Virus record (IMG/VR): IMGVR_UViG_3300020580_000028
Coordinates: 1-44,878 of that record
Source of the DNA: a virus
DNA length: 44,878 nucleotides
Reading direction: 5' to 3' (one strand)
A program made the translations under genes and the position numbers. The first letter of the stretch is position 1; every line of letters starts with the position of its first letter. The notes beneath the pieces were generated by a model that did no database searches, was not told the DNA's origin, and worked only from the letters and a program-made list of their open reading frames with translations. Positions 17,801 to 25,510 of the stretch are shown one piece after another.

Positions 17801-19302
17801 CGCAAGGCACATTCTTCAGCGCGGCAAACACTGTGACGGGGAGTGCTAATTGGACATACAGTGCGGGCTCAGGGCACTCCATCGCACAGGGCGCGAACAA
17901 TACCGATGTTATTTATGGCAATCGCAACACCGACGTTGCCTCCACCGGAAACTTCCTCCACTTCCAAAACGCAGCGAAGAACTCGGACATCTTCAAGGCC
18001 GATGTAAACGGCAACCTATCCATCAGCCAGCAGCTCCAGACTGGTACGAGCGCCACGACCCACTTCTTGCAGATTCCGGGTGGTACGCCATCGGGCTGCT
18101 CGGCCACTTTCGCGGCATTCACCGCAGATGCTTCGGGCAATGCGATGCTCTGCAATAACGGAGCGGCGGCAGTCTATGTGATGTTCTCGGGTGCAGACCT
18201 GAACTCTTCGAGCCAAGTCACGTCAACGCATCTAAGCGGGCCAAGCACAAATACCCTCGTCAAGTCAGTAGGCGGGAACCTCGTCAACAGCACTCTCGTA
18301 GACAACGGCACAAACGTAGCGTCCGGCTTAGACATTGACCTTGTGGCGAACGCGGAAACCAATGAATGCGTCAATGATACCGTGACGGGCACCACGAACA
18401 ACCTGCTCATGAAGCCCACATCTACCGGCTGCATCAAGGCTGGAACTGGAGACATCAACACACAGACTTACATTGTTCAGAGGGGTGGGGCAACTTCAGG
18501 TTTCGCCCAGTACGTTTCTGGCGGGCAGGGCCTTTGCACGATGGATGCGAACGGCTCAAACACACGCGGATTCTACGTAATCGCTTCAACCGGAACGGCA
18601 GGGCAATGCCATGCGCAATCTGCTGCGCCTTCGGTGGGAATCTGGGTCATTGGGCAAATGATTGCCAATTCCACCAGCGTAGGCGCATCGGCGGCTGTAA
18701 ACGTAGATGGCTATTTCTATGTGGCAAGCGGAGCGGGCACCGGAACCGTCACCAACATTGCGACCAGCGCACCACTTGGCGGCGGCGCGATCACGACCAC
18801 CGGAACGCTGACTTGCACAACATGCGTGACAGCATCGGCCCCCGGTGCTGGCGTGGCTCACTTCGCAGGTGCAACGCAGGCCGTAACAAGCTCTGCGGTA
18901 GTTGGCGCTGACATGACCAACAACACCGTGACAGCTACTCAGCTTGCCGCGCAATACAGCAAATGGATATGCGAGACGGGTATCGGCGATGGCCTGAACG
19001 CTATTCCGGCTGGCACTTACCTCCAGTTCTTCTGCATCAATAAGACGGGCGTAACGGTGACGCTCACCGGACTGCTCTGCTTCACAGACAATGCGGGAAC
19101 TTCGAGCATGAATGCCGCGAACAATGCGAGCACGGGCCTGCTGACTGGGGCGGTAACCTGCAACAATACCAAGACGGGCGGCGGAAATTCCGGGACGCAA
19201 TCTGCGACCACAACGCTGGCCTCGAATGATGCAATCTCTTTCACCTTCGTAGCAGACGGAACCTCGAAACAAGCAACATTCACGGTGACCGGAACCTACT
19301 AA
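14839..19302 (+). CDS. Secreted giant beta-helix spike-like protein, 1487 aa
   Basis: This is the largest gene here. Residues 1-20 form a signal peptide (RIRWLLLLALFLIPLEAQAQ). Residues about 236-300 have PRPWVDVTAYGATGLGVGHD and DTAAITAAIAAACAA, the N-terminal signature of pectate-lyase-superfamily beta helices (phage tailspikes and depolymerases). The following 300 residues have the regular turns of such a helix. The C-terminal 800 residues are low-charge, Thr/Ser/Gly/Ala-rich repeats with many CTxxC-like pairs. A sugar-binding or sugar-cleaving surface protein is likely. Whether it is part of the virion is not shown by sequence. Confidence 0.7.
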   Translation: MRIRWLLLLALFLIPLEAQAQGVRVGDNPQVTSSPISGGQLFAVANANISFCSHPANAVPCTNKATTYTDITLGTPCSTSTQIVLAGTSTCVANSDGLGNWGVWVAAGTYDYTIQLPGGGAIGPYTVTLSSGGGGFTAATDLSGTSTSQNVIGLHFGVNAITLANSAQTGCLQISAGVLGGTGNPCITSTSNTPPAGVDTQLQFNKSNTFGASTGLGLDSSTSPTVLNIPFSASIKGPRPWVDVTAYGATGLGVGHDDTAAITAAIAAACAANSATVFFPPAPNFYAVTQVQTGTSATAAIFPIPCSGIHLLGGSSEAESPQLRQGPSTAIVVVVGASPNPGPVFSVIGEVGVTFQNLTIQGFNEAIYIGDANGAGATSNIVLHDVNTSVNGLSGRGTATQPNCAEVYGGGLWYTATGGGAQATGTGNGNAICILNDTGSQPPGIIKMSDRTMVNCIDAKSIGPQTGTAGDWVFYNVVGEDCNNGYFVIDDDGSHPWQNITDINIEGGGTSDDSYSAYFTLNSNVTVQDLRISQTSGLAFGAALIKKLQGSISFGSILGSPAASGNVAIDGSGNTTGSLYMENGFGFDLFSATTQSSETDIQQNSVPTGGFRAFQTGNPAASSFATVNADPYLGYGMGLSTNYGPEVALKSSAAGSFDVTFPGAYAPTNLATSPTTGGSIAAGTYYYFLLTSTSGNCSTGLSVPTTGIPVTLSGANNATTLTWTDPVLSGTGAIQGYCVVRGSSSQGPHWSQNAQYHGGHFVTGSGTTTFTDTGIAECCFQNHIPIGTFSGVHRFTSTSLGVNTLSPGTYNLNVNGTALHQSYIDFTEISTPANPSAGFQRVWADSTHSLLCKISTGASCISGGGGGGPLFQVNGTPLISSTTVNYQNSAATNGLTLGFTNPSAGNVQLTLSGTCTIAMGCTGATTAPAAFNALAPSTFTGGLIVGNGTNQYGNLGIGSNGTVLTSNGSTALWQAPTTISTTGSPLAAQGTFFSAANTVTGSANWTYSAGSGHSIAQGANNTDVIYGNRNTDVASTGNFLHFQNAAKNSDIFKADVNGNLSISQQLQTGTSATTHFLQIPGGTPSGCSATFAAFTADASGNAMLCNNGAAAVYVMFSGADLNSSSQVTSTHLSGPSTNTLVKSVGGNLVNSTLVDNGTNVASGLDIDLVANAETNECVNDTVTGTTNNLLMKPTSTGCIKAGTGDINTQTYIVQRGGATSGFAQYVSGGQGLCTMDANGSNTRGFYVIASTGTAGQCHAQSAAPSVGIWVIGQMIANSTSVGASAAVNVDGYFYVASGAGTGTVTNIATSAPLGGGAITTTGTLTCTTCVTASAPGAGVAHFAGATQAVTSSAVVGADMTNNTVTATQLAAQYSKWICETGIGDGLNAIPAGTYLQFFCINKTGVTVTLTGLLCFTDNAGTSSMNAANNASTGLLTGAVTCNNTKTGGGNSGTQSATTTLASNDAISFTFVADGTSKQATFTVTGTY

Positions 19303-20121
19303 TTGAAACTGTTTAGGCTCTCAAGTGCGGTTCTCGCGCTTCTGATCGCAGGGATAAGCACGCCCGCGCAGATGAATGGTGGGCACCGCAAAATATTCAC
19401 GGCGGCTGCCGGCCCTAGCGCGTTCGCCTATGTCGCAGGGACCGTTACGGGCTGCGTAACCTTGGGAGCTGGAGCAACCCGCTGCGCCTATAACCTCCAC
19501 GTCAATCCTACCGCTGGGCATCTTGGCGTTGTATCTGTCGAATGGTCATCTACCACCGCAACCGCCTCTTTTGCCTGCACGAATAATGGCGCATGGACGG
19601 CAATCGGCTCACCGAAGGCAGGCGCAGGAGGGCAGGCGGGCAATAGCGGCCAGCTATTCTATATCGCGTCAATGGTGGCAGGGGCGGGGCCAGAACTCTG
19701 CACGCTGACGATTAGCTCAACAGTTTCTATCATCCTTTGGGAATATGCCGAGTACTCCTACTCTGGAACTCTCTCAACCCTCAACGGCACGCCTCAATAC
19801 AGCAATACAGCGGCATCGGGTGGAGTCGCGACAATTAGCGGCCTCACTACTACCGGCTCAGGAAATCTGGTTCTCGCTGCCTGCATAGGTGTTGATTCCA
19901 CCTGCACGGTTGGGGCCGGGTATACCGCTCGCAATGACACGAATGCCTGTCAGGGTGTTGGTTCCGCTGCGTCTTGCGGAGGCGGCAGCACGGGCCATGA
20001 CTTCAACGGCGAAACGGGCGGACTGTTAGAGGAAAAGACGGGCGTAGGCGCTGGAGCGCAGACAGCAACATTCGGAACTGGAACGACTGACGCCGTGATC
20101 CTGGGATTGGTGGCCTTTTGA
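19303..20121 (+). CDS. Secreted beta-sandwich protein, unknown
   Basis: A 272-residue protein starting at TTG 19303, directly after the giant spike gene. Residues 1-23 form a signal peptide ending STPAQ. The mature part is Gly/Thr/Ala-rich beta strand with scattered Cys pairs and few charged residues. It shares the style of the neighbouring fibres and may be an accessory fibre or adhesin. The next gene starts at an overlapping TTGA. Confidence 0.55.
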   Translation: MKLFRLSSAVLALLIAGISTPAQMNGGHRKIFTAAAGPSAFAYVAGTVTGCVTLGAGATRCAYNLHVNPTAGHLGVVSVEWSSTTATASFACTNNGAWTAIGSPKAGAGGQAGNSGQLFYIASMVAGAGPELCTLTISSTVSIILWEYAEYSYSGTLSTLNGTPQYSNTAASGGVATISGLTTTGSGNLVLAACIGVDSTCTVGAGYTARNDTNACQGVGSAASCGGGSTGHDFNGETGGLLEEKTGVGAGAQTATFGTGTTDAVILGLVAF

Positions 20122-23100
20122 TAAAGCGATTCGCTCTCATATTTGCAATCTTTGGTTTCTGTTTCACCGCGCATGCGCAATTCTACACAACCACATTTCC
20201 CGCCGTAGAGAATCCGATTGCCCAAGGTTCTCCTCCTATCTGGCTAAATGGTGCGCTCAACTGCACACACATGACCAATGTGCAGACCGTGTTGGGCAAT
20301 GGTGGCGTGCAGATGGCCACTGGCACAACCGTCAACAACACTACTACGTTCAACGATGGGACGGCGATACTTACGGGAACATGGGGCACAACGCAATCTG
20401 CAACCGCCGTGGTTCACACCATCAACCAGCCTATCAATGCTGAACAAGAGGAAGTAGAGATACGCCTGCGGTCTTCCTGTTTCGGCAACACTGATAATGG
20501 GTATGAACTTGACGCATCGGTGCAAGGGGCCAGTGGTTCTCTTTACTTCGTAATCGTTCGGCATAACGGGCCAGCGGGCAACTTCTGTTTCCTCAATCTG
20601 AGTGGGGGGTGCGATGCAGTCTACAATCCTTCCCAGCATGCCATAACGAATGTCCACATTGCGGACGGCGAAACTATCTCGGGCACAGCGACCGGCACGA
20701 ATCCCACCACGCTAAAGTTCTTCCATCAAGGTACGCTGGTAATGACCCGCACCGATAACGGTTCAGGCGGGGTTAGCTGTACCGGAGCCTGTATCACTGG
20801 GCCCTATACGGGTGGCGCTCCCGGCATGGGCTTCTGGAACCTGAACGGCGTGGCGAGCGACTTCCTAAACTACGGCTTCTCTACCTTCACCGCACAAGGG
20901 GGAGTTCTCGCGGCTACCTGCAATCAGTCAGATGTGTTTACGGCAATCGGCTCAGTGAATGATGGGGACACGGTACTTATTCCCGATGGGACATGCGATT
21001 GGACGAATGGGCTTACCGGGCAGTTTGCGATAAACACTTCCAAGCAAATCCAGATTCTCGCGCAGCACATCAACACGACCGCGCCATTAGTCTATGGCAG
21101 CCCGCCAGCGCGAAGCGTCACAATCATCAACGATACCTCCACTATTAACGCATCGACGAATCAGTGGCAAGGGAACTGGTCGAATACGACGGCTTATGTG
21201 GTTGGTGACAGGGTTTTGAATAACTTTACAGGTTGTGCTGCTCCTTTCCACTGCGATGGAAATTATTACTTGGCGATCTCACCAAATACCGGCCAGCAAC
21301 CGCCCAACGCAACCTTTTGGAAGCCTGTAGCTGCACTGATAGGCTTGACTTCAGGGAACAATTTCCATCAGCGCATTGCGGGAATCTATTTCAAAGAAAC
21401 ATCCCAGCCCATTTTGAATGCCATCGCAACTAGCGGGACTGGAACCAAAGAACCATTCCTCGACAATGACACCATAGAAATCGCCCAGCGATTCGGCAAT
21501 GAGCCGCAAATTTCGGTTCTCGCCATAACCGGAATTGGCGCTTTATCTTGGAACACCTACATTGTGGGGGTCACTACGGCGGGCGTGCCTGCTGGCGAGT
21601 GCTGCCCAGGGGGAGCCAGCGTTCATATTGAGTCTCCTTATCCTTGGTATAACGCCGATACACTCGGAATGGCAGACGTAGACGCACTGGGGAATCACGG
21701 GAACATAAACGTCTATTTTGAGGACGGAGTGTGGGACAACTTCGGGCAGGGATGGGATTGCGATAACAACTGCCGCTTCGTTGCTCGCCACATGGTTCTA
21801 AATGGAATCGCCGCCCAAACCCATGGACTATCCTCCACCACGGGAGGGCGGCAGGTAGAGGATTATAACAATCAAATTGGTAACCCTAAAAATGGACGCA
21901 ACCTGAGCCGCAGATACAATTGGGACAGGGAGGGCATTTGGTATATCCATGACAATATGGTTGCCTATCAGGATGAAGGTTTCGGCGCAGCCACCCTTCT
22001 GGATTCCATCGTTGAGTGCGGGCCGGGTGCGACCTGTGCTAATGATGGCTCCGTTGCCTATCCCCATTTCAAAGTTCCGGGTGGTGAGCAAACCAGTTGG
22101 AGTTGCAGCACATGCACAGGCAATCAGAGCACGAGCACCCCAGCCAACCACCCTAGCTATATCTGGAATAATTGCATCTCGGGACATGCGCTGCCCTGTA
22201 CGGGGGATTCGCATATAGCCGCGAATGGAGGCGCGTCCCCGTTTTTCTTTCAGCTAGGTAGGGACTACTTCGTGGACAGCGGAGCACCAGCGGGCTACAC
22301 ACCATTCACCTACCCGCATCCAGATAGGGCATTGACATTCGGAGGTGGCACCACCTCAGCTCCCGCTAGTCCCGTCACCAGCGATAGCCCGAATCCAATG
22401 GCATTCGGAAACGTGACGATTGGGTCACCTAGCACGCAGACGCTGACCATAACGAACGTGGGCATGGCCACGCTGGTAGTCACCGCCAATGGTTTGGGCG
22501 ATACAACAGTCTGGAGCAAGAACACTTCTACCTGCGTCCCTACCCCGAACGTAGCACCGGGCGGGACTTGCACGATCGGGGTCACATTCAGCCCGACCGC
22601 GACGGGACTCAAGACAACCACCCTCTCAATCACCAGCAATGCCCCATCTAGCCCCGACATCATCAACCTAAGCGGTACGGGAGTATCGGGTGCGCAACCG
22701 GGCATCAACATCGCCCCCGCATCGCCGTTCAATTACGGCAGCGTAGTCGTCGGGGCTAATTCATCGCAATCATTCACGATCACGAGCACGACTACCGCCG
22801 CCCTCGTGATGGGCAGTCCCCCTGCAACCATCTCGGGAACGAACGCGGCAGACTTCGTATTGACGTCCGGATGTACTGCGGGCCAATCTCTAGCGCAATC
22901 GCAGACCTGCCTTGAAACTGTGAAGTTCACGCCTTCCGCAACAGGTTCACGCACGGCGCAACTGAACATCTCTGACAATGCGGCCGGCAGCCCACAGATC
23001 ATCCAGCTTTCGGGCACAGGCACCACGCCGATAGCCTCTGTCTCTCCTGCGGCGGCGGTTTTCAATAACGTGGTAGTCAATCAGACGCCCGCCATTCCAA

Positions 23101-23387
23101 TAATTCTCCAGAATATCGGCTCGGCTCCGCTAAGTGTATCCAGCATCGTTATGAGCGGAGCGACGTTCTCCCAAACGAACAATTGCCCTGCATTATTGGG
23201 AGCGGGGGCTTCCTGCACGATCCAGGTAACCTTCGCGCCTACCGTGACCGGCACCGCATCGGGCACGCTGACGATCACAGACAATTCATCCACGGGTTCA
23301 ACGCAGACAGTACCAGCATCAGGCTCAGGCATCTTGGTTCCCTCAACAATGAGTGGAGTTCAACTTCAAGGAGTACAAGTCCAGTGA
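20118..23387 (+). CDS. Secreted fibre-like protein with C-terminal ASH (HYDIN-like) domains, 1089 aa
   Basis: TTG 20118 overlaps the previous stop. Residues 1-21 form a signal peptide (KRFALIFAIFGFCFTAHAQ). Residues about 60-240 look like a lectin-type jelly roll, and about 260-740 like a right-handed beta helix with several Cys and Asn-rich turns. From about residue 755 three copies of an immunoglobulin-like ASH unit follow. Each has the pattern FGNVTIG, LTITNVG, GGTCTIGVTFSPTATG, then LSGTG. Such units are common in acidobacterial secreted proteins, so the tail of this gene was probably picked up from a host. Role: adhesion or surface binding. Confidence 0.7.
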   Translation: MIKRFALIFAIFGFCFTAHAQFYTTTFPAVENPIAQGSPPIWLNGALNCTHMTNVQTVLGNGGVQMATGTTVNNTTTFNDGTAILTGTWGTTQSATAVVHTINQPINAEQEEVEIRLRSSCFGNTDNGYELDASVQGASGSLYFVIVRHNGPAGNFCFLNLSGGCDAVYNPSQHAITNVHIADGETISGTATGTNPTTLKFFHQGTLVMTRTDNGSGGVSCTGACITGPYTGGAPGMGFWNLNGVASDFLNYGFSTFTAQGGVLAATCNQSDVFTAIGSVNDGDTVLIPDGTCDWTNGLTGQFAINTSKQIQILAQHINTTAPLVYGSPPARSVTIINDTSTINASTNQWQGNWSNTTAYVVGDRVLNNFTGCAAPFHCDGNYYLAISPNTGQQPPNATFWKPVAALIGLTSGNNFHQRIAGIYFKETSQPILNAIATSGTGTKEPFLDNDTIEIAQRFGNEPQISVLAITGIGALSWNTYIVGVTTAGVPAGECCPGGASVHIESPYPWYNADTLGMADVDALGNHGNINVYFEDGVWDNFGQGWDCDNNCRFVARHMVLNGIAAQTHGLSSTTGGRQVEDYNNQIGNPKNGRNLSRRYNWDREGIWYIHDNMVAYQDEGFGAATLLDSIVECGPGATCANDGSVAYPHFKVPGGEQTSWSCSTCTGNQSTSTPANHPSYIWNNCISGHALPCTGDSHIAANGGASPFFFQLGRDYFVDSGAPAGYTPFTYPHPDRALTFGGGTTSAPASPVTSDSPNPMAFGNVTIGSPSTQTLTITNVGMATLVVTANGLGDTTVWSKNTSTCVPTPNVAPGGTCTIGVTFSPTATGLKTTTLSITSNAPSSPDIINLSGTGVSGAQPGINIAPASPFNYGSVVVGANSSQSFTITSTTTAALVMGSPPATISGTNAADFVLTSGCTAGQSLAQSQTCLETVKFTPSATGSRTAQLNISDNAAGSPQIIQLSGTGTTPIASVSPAAAVFNNVVVNQTPAIPIILQNIGSAPLSVSSIVMSGATFSQTNNCPALLGAGASCTIQVTFAPTVTGTASGTLTITDNSSTGSTQTVPASGSGILVPSTMSGVQLQGVQVQ

Positions 23388-23746
23388 GAATAGCTCTAGC
23401 AGCATTTTTCGTATTGTTTATCGGCTCAGCAATGCGTGCGCAGAATCCAGCCATAACTCCGGGGGTGATTTCCTCGGCCACGACTGCGACGCACGCGACG
23501 TGTCCAACAAACTACCCGAATCTGTGTATCGTGGCGGATGGGGTGTATGTCTGCCAAGGGGCAGGTGCGTCATGCTACGTTCCGGCTGCCGCTGCGGGAG
23601 CCATATCGCTGACACTCAACGGTGTGACGAAGACACTGCCTGCATCCTTCACGGTCTCGGCGGCGGCTCCGTCAGTTAGTGCGCCGACAATTTCCGCAAG
23701 CTCATCTGCGCCCAGCGCATCAGCGCCAGCAATAACGGCACAGTGA
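23384..23746 (+). CDS. Small secreted protein, 120 aa
   Basis: GTG 23384 overlaps the stop of the ASH-domain gene. Residues 1-19 form a signal peptide (ALAAFFVLFIGSAMRAQ). The mature part has three Cys in CPTNYPNLCIVADGVYVCQG and a Ser/Ala/Pro-rich C-terminal tail. Its 3' end overlaps the PEP-CTERM gene in antisense by 71 bases. Function unknown. It closes the row of secreted fibre-like genes. Confidence 0.6.
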   Translation: MRIALAAFFVLFIGSAMRAQNPAITPGVISSATTATHATCPTNYPNLCIVADGVYVCQGAGASCYVPAAAAGAISLTLNGVTKTLPASFTVSAAAPSVSAPTISASSSAPSASAPAITAQ

Positions 23747-24230
23747 ACAGCATTAGCGTCGAAGGTTCGGGAGTGCCAACGGGGTCTGCTGCGCCCCAGC
23801 TGACATATTCCGTATCAAATGGCGAGCCGCCAGCGCCGAATATCTTCACCCCATCGCCATCGTAGAAGATTCCAAAACATTGAGCGCCAGTACAGAAAGA
23901 TATGCCTTCAGGTAGGTCTGCAAACATGAGGAAGTCATCAATGCCGGGAGCGGGGAACAATGGCCCCTGGAAGCTGATGGGATCGCCATTGAATGTGCCG
24001 CTAATCGCCGTCTCGACTGGAAAGGTGCCTTGGGCCGGTACGCCCAGATAATTGAAGAAAAACGTGCCCGTCTCGGTTTGGGTGGTCATTGTGGCGGTGA
24101 GGTTAAATGGCGTGTCGCACTTCTCGAATCCGAAGCAGACCAGATTGCCGGTGATGTCCCACATTTGAGTATCCGCGTGAGTAGGTACTAGACCTGCAAG
24201 TACTAGCACAAAAGTGGCAAACACTTTCAC
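23676..24230 (-). CDS. PEP-CTERM anchored exported protein
   Basis: A 184-residue protein on the minus strand. GTG 24230 follows GGAGG at a 7-base spacing. Residues 1-19 form a signal peptide (KVFATFVLVLAGLVPTHAD). The C-terminus has TPEPSTLMLFTVPLLLALMR, then a basic tail. This is the tripartite PEP-CTERM sorting signal (PEP motif, membrane helix, basic end) processed by exosortase in hosts that make exopolysaccharide. The middle is beta-rich with two Cys pairs. It sits alone on the minus strand between fibre and lysis genes, as expected of a moron gene taken from a host. Confidence 0.85.
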   Translation of the reverse strand: MKVFATFVLVLAGLVPTHADTQMWDITGNLVCFGFEKCDTPFNLTATMTTQTETGTFFFNYLGVPAQGTFPVETAISGTFNGDPISFQGPLFPAPGIDDFLMFADLPEGISFCTGAQCFGIFYDGDGVKIFGAGGSPFDTEYVSWGAADPVGTPEPSTLMLFTVPLLLALMRWAQMSLRKLSAH

Positions 24231-24309
24231 TTTTCAGCCTCCAGTTGCGCCGATTAGGGCGCTTTGGAATATCCAGTGCACGTAACTAGCCAATTAACCG
24301 GGAGCCTCG

Positions 24310-24615
24310 ATGGACTGGTCTAGGTTATTAGAGACGGTAGCGACCACCACCGTGCCCATCCTTCTGTATATGTGGGCCAATCGCTCTAGGGCCAAGAGGG
24401 AAGCCGAGAAGAAAGCCGTGGCTGTTCAAGACACATTGGAAAATACCTCTAGGGACTTAGAAAGGAAACAAGACGAGCGACACCGACAGAATCAAGAAGC
24501 CCTCGGTGAAATCAATAGCAAACTGACCTATTTTCCGCCCCACATCCACCTGGAATCTGAAGGCCCCCTAGAAGCCAAGGGCATTCGATATGTCCCCAAA
24601 AGGAATGGCAGATGA
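24310..24615 (+). CDS. Membrane-anchored coiled-coil protein, possible lysis accessory (holin or inner spanin)
   Basis: A 101-residue protein with one N-terminal membrane segment (VATTTVPILLYMWANR, residues about 10-25). A charged coiled coil follows at residues 28-70 (KREAEKKAVAVQDTLENTSR). One membrane span plus coiled coil is the layout of inner spanins and some holins. It opens a group of three overlapping genes that ends in the endolysin. ATG 24310 has GGGAGCC upstream. Confidence 0.6.
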   Translation: MDWSRLLETVATTTVPILLYMWANRSRAKREAEKKAVAVQDTLENTSRDLERKQDERHRQNQEALGEINSKLTYFPPHIHLESEGPLEAKGIRYVPKRNGR

Positions 24616-24809
24616 AAGTTCAAATCCTAGCCCTTGTTTCTTCTTTCATAGCTGGAGGGGGACTCGTCAAGCTCTTGGTCTATGTATCCAAGGCGCTGCC
24701 TCCCCTGAAGTCTGACGCGGGATGGTGGAGGCAATTATTTTACAACCTGATTAAGAACACCAGCGGCCTCGACCCGAGCGCCACAATTATCAATCCGCCT
24801 GCAAAATAG
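24612..24809 (+). CDS. Putative holin, 65 aa
   Basis: ATG 24612 overlaps the previous stop. The 65-residue protein has one hydrophobic segment at residues 3-27 (KVQILALVSSFIAGGGLVKL) and a shorter apolar part later. It directly precedes and overlaps the endolysin gene, the usual place of a holin. The family is not recognised. Confidence 0.5.
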   Translation: MKVQILALVSSFIAGGGLVKLLVYVSKALPPLKSDAGWWRQLFYNLIKNTSGLDPSATIINPPAK

Positions 24810-25168
24810 TGCACCCCAAGGCGATAGAACTAGCCCACGCAATAGCAGCCGCAGAGGGATTCTTTGTCCCGAATAGCTTGCCAGCGCGTTGCCACAATCC
24901 AGGCGACCTTGAAATGGGCGATGTAGGTGGCGGAGTAGACCACGAGAAGACCATTTTCCCCGATGATGCAGCGGGATGGCTTGCGCTCCAGCACCAATGC
25001 GATTTGATGCTTACCGGCCATTCGCACGTTTACAAACTAACTGACCGAATCATTGACGTGGCCTGCAAGTATACGGGGAACGATTCGCCTGTTACGTGGG
25101 CCGCAACCGTAGCGCAAAAGCTCGGCGTGTCGGCGGCTACAAAGCTGAGTGAATTACTTGATACGTGA
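24809..25168 (+). CDS. Endolysin, lytic transglycosylase-like
   Basis: A 119-residue protein starting at GTG 24809, which overlaps the upstream TAG. It has an early Glu in AIAAAEGFF (residue about 15) that fits a catalytic acid. Next come RCHNPGDLEMGD, then FPDDAAGWLALQHQCDLML, then VAQKLGVSAATKLSELL. This order is typical of a small phage muralytic family with an NNPGNL-like motif. It would cleave peptidoglycan at lysis. It has no signal peptide, so it needs the upstream holin candidate for release. Confidence 0.7.
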   Translation: MHPKAIELAHAIAAAEGFFVPNSLPARCHNPGDLEMGDVGGGVDHEKTIFPDDAAGWLALQHQCDLMLTGHSHVYKLTDRIIDVACKYTGNDSPVTWAATVAQKLGVSAATKLSELLDT

Positions 25169-25179
25169 CAGGTTGAGGC

Positions 25180-25292
25180 TGCGCATTCGATCCGATTCGA
25201 ACGGATGGGTGGGGTGCCTAAAACGCCCCTCGGCGGCTGCTGTAGCCCCACTCTAGCCGGGTCAGGCTTTGACCTCTCGCCCACAAATGCGC
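25180..25292 (-). ncRNA. tRNA-like RNA with long insert, anticodon unclear
   Basis: On the minus strand GCGCATTTG (25292-25284) and CGAATGCGC (25189-25181) can form a 9-bp acceptor-like stem. A T-arm follows the rules exactly: ATCCG, loop TTCGAAT, CGGAT. A D-arm-like hairpin GGGC, loop GAGAGGTCAAA, GCCT resembles those of class II tRNAs. The anticodon arm is poor: ACCCG and TGGGG around loop GCTAGAG, with one mismatch. About 39 bases with their own GGGG/CCCC hairpin separate it from the T-arm, far more than a normal variable arm. It could be a decayed tRNA, an unusual suppressor-type tRNA, or a tRNA mimic. Confidence 0.5.
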
Positions 25293-25302
25293 AACGGAAT
25301 GC

Positions 25303-25311
25303 ATTCTAGCA
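25303..25311 (-). promoter_or_regulatory. Extended -10 box before the tRNA-like RNA
   Basis: TGCTAGAAT on the minus strand is identical to the box before reverse mini-gene 3. The expected start, 6-7 bases on, falls 3 bases before the acceptor-like stem of the tRNA-like RNA, so the RNA would start almost exactly at its mature 5' end. Confidence 0.5.
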
Positions 25312-25318
25312 CAAATCC

Positions 25319-25510
25319 GTGAGAACCGGCACAGCTTGGGCTCGCCGTTCAATCGCAGGCGCACGAGCCAAGGTGAATGACGGCATCCCGCCATGCTTCT
25401 ACTGCACAAACCTTTCGACGTGCGAATCGGGCGGCAAGTCCGTATGCGACAAGCACGCGAAGATCACCAATGCACCAATCTATCCGTTAAGGAGATGTGA
25501 TGAGAAATAG
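25319..25510 (+). CDS. Small zinc-knuckle-like protein, 63 aa
   Basis: A 63-residue frame from GTG 25319 with PPCFYCTNLSTCESGGKSVC then DKH, a C-x2-C-x5-C-x7-C-x2-H spacing that suggests a metal site. The N-terminus is basic. No Shine-Dalgarno is present at the GTG, and GTG 25373 is an alternative start. It overlaps the lipoprotein gene start by 11 bases. Function unknown. Confidence 0.5.
   Translation: MRTGTAWARRSIAGARAKVNDGIPPCFYCTNLSTCESGGKSVCDKHAKITNAPIYPLRRCDEK

Noticed and set aside
18586-19272. Minus-strand 228-codon frame
   Set aside because: Arg/Cys-rich shadow of the giant spike gene, with no ribosome site and no protein-like pattern.
25030-25284. Minus-strand 84-codon frame over the tRNA-like region
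   Set aside because: It overlaps the endolysin gene and a structured RNA, and its residues are not protein-like.
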